A stretch of DNA of 9,753 nt, taken from positions 1 through 9,753 of the forward strand of contig CAZOKO010000097.1 of assembly GCA_964580455.1 (NCBI GenBank), in the 5' to 3' direction. Below the pieces are notes generated by a model. It saw nothing but the letters and a program-made list of their open reading frames with translations. It made no database searches and was not told where the DNA came from. Positions 6,971-9,753 of the stretch are shown piece by piece. This DNA is from CAZOKO01 sp964580455. GTDB lineage: Bacteria; Desulfobacterota; WTBG01. Position numbers and translations under genes: made by a program. The stretch's first letter is position 1; each line of letters opens with the position of its first letter.

Positions 6971-7790
6971 GAACAAGTTAAGGCTTGGTCATATAAAATA
7001 TATCAATACTTATCCTATTTTTTATACCATCTTAAAGGAAAGGGAAAGCCTTCCCTTTGACCTGGTATCTGACGTTCCTGCAAGACTTAACGCTATGATG
7101 AGGAAAGGGGATCTTGATGTTTCCCTCATTTCGTCCTTCGAATATGCAATAGCACCAGAGAACTATCTCATTTATGAGGATTTTTGCCTTGCATCCACCG
7201 GATATGTAAACTCTGTACTTCTTATCTCAAATAAAGATATTGAAGATTTAAATGGTGCAAAAATAGGGCTCACTACCTCAAGTGCAACCAGCACTAATCT
7301 TATAAAAATCATATTCAAGGAATTTTATGGTTATTCCAATAAATTTAGCCAAGTGTCTTTTAATGATGATTTCAATATCTCCTTAAAGACAAACGATGCT
7401 ATTCTCATTATAGGTGATGAAGCCTTGAAATATATTTACAATGATAAGTATAAAGTTTACGACATAGGCCACCTCTGGACTGAAAGAACAGGTTACCCTG
7501 TCGTGTTTGCCATAATTGCTATAAATAATCAGTCCGCAAAAATATATAAGAACGAGCTTGCGATAATATTTGAAAAGTTCAATGAATCTTATAATATTTT
7601 CAAAGAAAGCCCGGGAGAAATTACAGAGTTCGCAAGGTTAAATTCCACACTTCATATCAATTTCAATGAATATTTCTCCAACCTTAAATATAACTTCACT
7701 GATGAATTCAAGGAAGGATTAAACTATTACTTCAGGATGCTTGAAAAGTGTGGCCTGATTAAAAAAGCTGTAAAGCTGAGGTTCTATTAA
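6969..7790 (+). CDS. mqnA: Chorismate dehydratase MqnA
   Basis: MqnA performs the entry reaction, dehydrating chorismate to 3-[(1-carboxyvinyl)oxy]benzoate in the cytoplasm. The 273-residue protein has the two-lobed MqnA/MqnD fold. Diagnostic blocks are LGHIKYINTYP (6-16), DVSLISSFEYA (50-60), GYVNSVLLIS (78-87), GLTTSSATSTNL (100-111), IIGDEAL (147-153) and YDIGHLWTERTGYPVVFA (164-181). The INTYP and SS-EYA blocks distinguish it from MqnD. The ATG at 6969 follows the mqnE stop by 10 bases and sits at the end of a short tandem repeat, with a poor ribosome binding site, so translation may depend on ribosomes finishing mqnE. Its stop overlaps the mqnC start by one base (TAATG). The C-terminal third is Lys-, Asn- and Phe-rich and less conserved. 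Confidence 0.95.
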   Translation: MNKLRLGHIKYINTYPIFYTILKERESLPFDLVSDVPARLNAMMRKGDLDVSLISSFEYAIAPENYLIYEDFCLASTGYVNSVLLISNKDIEDLNGAKIGLTTSSATSTNLIKIIFKEFYGYSNKFSQVSFNDDFNISLKTNDAILIIGDEALKYIYNDKYKVYDIGHLWTERTGYPVVFAIIAINNQSAKIYKNELAIIFEKFNESYNIFKESPGEITEFARLNSTLHINFNEYFSNLKYNFTDEFKEGLNYYFRMLEKCGLIKKAVKLRFY

Positions 7791-8836
7791 TGGAAGATAT
7801 TAAGAAAAACAGAGTATCAAAAAAAGAGGCCATTCACCTATTCCAGGATGACATTTATACCCTGGGGAAAAGAGCCGATGCAGTCAAAAGAGAGGTTTTA
7901 GATAGTCGTGCCGATTACGCTTGCTTCATAATAGACAGGAATATTAACACCACCAATATATGCTCTGCAAAATGTAATTTCTGCGCATTCTACAGGGAAG
8001 AGAATGACCCGGATTCCTTTATACTGACCATTGATGAAATCCTGGAAAAGGTTGCTCAACTCCAGGAAACAGGTGGTACCCGGGTAATGATTCAGGGGGG
8101 GTTAAATGAGAAATGTGACTTAAAATTCTATACCAGATTATTTTCTGCCATAAAAAAACAGTGCCCTGCAATATGCATTCACTCCCTTTCTCCTGCCGAA
8201 ATTAATCATCTGGCAAAACTTGAAAGGAGATCTGTTTACGAAATCATACTTGAACTGAAAGAAGCAGGTCTTATGTCACTGCCAGGTGCTGCAGAAATAC
8301 TTGTGGATGAACACCGCAAAATAGTAAGTCCCCATAAGCTGAAAACTGCAGAGTGGGTAGAGGTTATGGAAAACATACACAAAGCCGAAATGCGCTCAAC
8401 GGCAACCATGACTTTTGGCATGGGCGAATCTTTTGCAGACAGAATCGAGCACCTTTTCGTTATTCGTGATCTTCAGGACAGAACAGGTGTATTCCGTGCT
8501 TTTATACCTTGGACATTCTCAAAACCTCACACACGTCTTGATGTTGATGAGACAACCGGTGAGGATTATATCAAAACGGTAGCCATCTCAAGGATCGTTC
8601 TGGACAATATCGACCACATCCATGCAGGTTGGGTTACTGAAGGTTTTGAACTTTCTGAAATGGCTCTAAGAATGGGGGCAAGCGATATGGGGGGTATTTT
8701 GATGGAGGAATTAGTAGTGAAGGCAACCGGAACAACCTACACAACTTCCAAGGAAACTATGATAAAGGTTATTAAAAATGCCGGCTTAAAGCCGGCAATA
8801 AGAGACAGCGAGTATAACATAATTCAAAAAGTATAA
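7790..8836 (+). CDS. mqnC: Dehypoxanthine futalosine cyclase MqnC (radical SAM)
   Basis: MqnC cyclises dehypoxanthine futalosine by radical chemistry, using SAM and a 4Fe-4S cluster. The cluster motif CSAKCNFC gives Cys58, Cys62 and Cys65. MqnC-type blocks are RVMIQGGLN (98-106), HSLSPAEINHLA (131-142), TATMTFG (204-210), IRDLQDRTG (225-233), FIPWTF (238-243), LDNIDHIHAGWVTEG (271-285) and MGASDMGG (295-302). IQGG and FIPWTF mark it as MqnC rather than MqnE. The length of 348 residues is normal. Two motifs differ from what I know of the family: PGAAEIL at 165-171 in place of PGGGAEIL, one residue shorter, and GMGE at 210-213 in place of GHxE. The ATG overlaps the mqnA stop, with GAGG at 7778-7781 as ribosome binding site, so the two genes are translationally coupled. 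It is the last gene of the plus-strand group. Confidence 0.92.
   Translation: MEDIKKNRVSKKEAIHLFQDDIYTLGKRADAVKREVLDSRADYACFIIDRNINTTNICSAKCNFCAFYREENDPDSFILTIDEILEKVAQLQETGGTRVMIQGGLNEKCDLKFYTRLFSAIKKQCPAICIHSLSPAEINHLAKLERRSVYEIILELKEAGLMSLPGAAEILVDEHRKIVSPHKLKTAEWVEVMENIHKAEMRSTATMTFGMGESFADRIEHLFVIRDLQDRTGVFRAFIPWTFSKPHTRLDVDETTGEDYIKTVAISRIVLDNIDHIHAGWVTEGFELSEMALRMGASDMGGILMEELVVKATGTTYTTSKETMIKVIKNAGLKPAIRDSEYNIIQKV
8779..8797 (+). other. Perfect palindrome within the 3' end of mqnC
   Basis: TGCCGGCTT at 8779-8787 and its exact complement at 8789-8797 flank a single A. In RNA this gives a GC-rich hairpin closed by GCCGGC pairs with a short TTAAA loop. It encodes N-A-G-L-K-P-A-I near the C-terminus. 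No T-run follows, so it is not an intrinsic terminator. Confidence 0.6.
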
Positions 8837-8977
8837 AATATTAATAAATATTTCAATAGTAAATACACCTCACATCCTTTGTTTAGTTTGTAAAAAGACA
8901 AAAGGGAGTGAGCTTGGAGGGTTAATTTTGGTCCTCAACAGGAATCTATCTGCAAACTTTCTCAAATGTATAAACAT

Positions 8978-9004
8978 AAAAAAACAGGAGTCTAATTTGA
9001 CTCC
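8978..9004 (-). terminator. Intrinsic terminator facing the minus strand
   Basis: GGAGTC at 8987-8992 and GACTCC at 8999-9004 form a 6-base stem with a 6-base loop. On the minus strand the stem is followed by TG and then a run of seven T (A-run at 8978-8984 on the plus strand). On the plus strand the sequence after the stem is not T-rich, so it would serve mqnC only weakly. It lies 57 bases beyond the stop of the minus-strand frame at 9062. Confidence 0.65.
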
Positions 9005-9061
9005 CTTACTAAATTATACTTTAATGATACCTGCAAATTATCTCTTTTAATTATTCATTTC

Positions 9062-9391
9062 TTAATCTAAAATCCATGGCAGTATGTACATTATTAAGGC
9101 TTCCTTTTTTGTCACCATAGGACTGTCAGTTATTACCGTTGCTCGATATGAACCTTCCTGAGCATTGGGCCCGACTAGAACAAGCGCAATCATAGTATCC
9201 CCTATTCCTAGATTAAGTAGAGTAGTGATAGAAACTGCAGGTTCAAAACTGAGAGAAGAAGTCATATCAAAATTACCCTGTTCAGCAAAAATAAACAATA
9301 CATAAGGAAGCGGCAGCCAGTGAGAGCTGTAAATATCACTCGGAGCAAAGATCCAAAGGGAGTTAGATATGTTTGTAAGTTTACAATCGCA
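9062..9391 (-). pseudogene. Probable 3' remnant of an unidentified minus-strand gene
   Basis: A minus-strand frame is open from just after a TAG at 9392-9394 down to a TAA at 9062. It reads about 109 codons without a convincing start. The in-frame TTG at 9296-9298 and ATG at 9263-9265 both lack good ribosome binding sites, and the frame stays protein-like upstream of them. The translation alternates hydrophobic strands with turns: DIYSSHWLPLPYVLFIF, then MIALVLVGPNAQ, then GSYRATVITDSP. This faintly recalls beta-rich domains of exported proteins, but I do not recognise a family. An intrinsic terminator at 8978-9004 lies in the correct orientation after it. I infer the 3' part of a gene that lost its 5' end. 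A small intact protein starting at 9298 or 9265 remains possible. Confidence 0.35.
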
Positions 9392-9407
9392 CTACCAACG
9401 ATAAAAT
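9380..9407 (+). promoter_or_regulatory. Candidate promoter for the PAS fragment
   Basis: TTTACA at 9380-9385 and TAAAAT at 9402-9407 are separated by 16 bases, about 80 bases before the ATG at 9488. The region is AT-rich, so a chance match is possible. Confidence 0.3.
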
Positions 9408-9487
9408 TTATCAAGTAAATTTTTGCAATTACCGATATATAAGAAAAACTTAATCAGTTAAAATTATTTACTAATTAGGCAACCGAA

Positions 9488-9718
9488 ATGAACGATGAGA
9501 AAAAGACAAAAGAGCAGCTTATAAATGAGTTAGGTGAACTGCGTCAACGAATAACGGAGTTGGAAGGGCTAACAACTGAGCGGATGCAGGTGGAAGAGAA
9601 ACTTAAAACCCAGGCTACGTTTGTTGAGAAAAATCCAGCCCCTGTTCTACAAGTAGGATACGATGGAAGTATTATTGAATTTAATCAATCAGCAAAAGAA
9701 GTATCTGCTTATCCATAA
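9488..9718 (+). pseudogene. Truncated PAS-domain sensor protein, N-terminal fragment
   Basis: The frame encodes 76 residues. Residues 1-42 are charged and heptad-like (EQLINELGELRQRITELEGL), a coiled coil typical of the N-terminus of PAS sensor kinases. From about 46 a PAS domain begins, with FVEKNPAPVLQVGYDGSIIEFNQSAKEV, the usual first strands and the Asn-containing helix. It then ends at a TAA (9716-9718) after SAYP, far short of a full PAS domain of roughly 100 residues. The other two plus-strand frames also stop within about 25 bases (TAA near 9725 and TAG near 9738), so a single frameshift does not restore a long frame inside the window. The ATG has AGG at 9477-9479 as a weak ribosome binding site. 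It is either a degraded gene or the start of one disrupted near the window end. Confidence 0.7.
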
Positions 9719-9753
9719 TTCTCCAGTAACAATTGAGGAGTAGAAGGAACAGC

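Noticed and set aside
5861..8836. mqnE and mqnC as a duplicated copy of one gene
   Set aside because: They are distant paralogues with distinct family motifs (HIVGG and GGGAEIF versus IQGG and FIPWTF), as normally found in this pathway.

Overview
The window is dominated by a menaquinone gene cluster of the futalosine (Mqn) pathway, recognised by reading the protein motifs. It carries homologues of nearly every step from chorismate to menaquinone: MqnA, MqnE, MqnB, MqnC, MqnD, a UbiA-type prenyltransferase (MqnP), a UbiD-type decarboxylase (MqnL) and a UbiE/MenG methyltransferase. The DNA is AT-rich, the genes are tightly packed, and intergenic spaces hold short palindromic dispersed-type repeats. 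This suits a Gram-negative anaerobe or microaerobe such as an uncultured Desulfobacterota, Nitrospirota or Brocadiales-like planctomycete. The sequence alone does not decide among these.

Layout. Positions 1-130 hold a nested palindromic repeat. Positions 204-620 encode a YjbQ/UPF0047 protein behind a good promoter and ribosome binding site. Positions 621-995 hold no confident gene. Positions 996-3312 form a minus-strand group read menG, mqnD, mqnB, with a roughly 95-base imperfect palindrome between mqnD and mqnB. A 228-base divergent intergenic region (3313-3540) separates it from a plus-strand group at 3541-8836, read mqnL, mqnP, mqnE, mqnA, mqnC. Within this group mqnL/mqnP overlap by 14 bases and mqnA/mqnC by 1 base. 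A second copy of the palindromic repeat lies between mqnP and mqnE, and a three-unit 9-base tandem repeat spans the mqnE/mqnA junction. Beyond 8836 the content changes: an intrinsic terminator facing the minus strand, a minus-strand reading frame that looks like the 3' remnant of a gene, and a PAS-sensor N-terminus that stops early.

How the genes work together. MqnA dehydrates chorismate. MqnE joins the product to SAM-derived adenosine to give aminofutalosine. MqnB removes the base. MqnC cyclises dehypoxanthine futalosine. MqnD releases 1,4-dihydroxy-6-naphthoate. MqnP prenylates it, MqnL decarboxylates it with prenylated FMN, and MenG adds the last methyl group. Not seen here are an aminofutalosine deaminase (MqnX), the prenyl-FMN synthase (UbiX/MqnM) and a polyprenyl diphosphate synthase. 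I found no convincing undescribed system. The items most worth a second look are altered motifs in MqnC and the repeat elements placed at gene junctions inside the pathway cluster.
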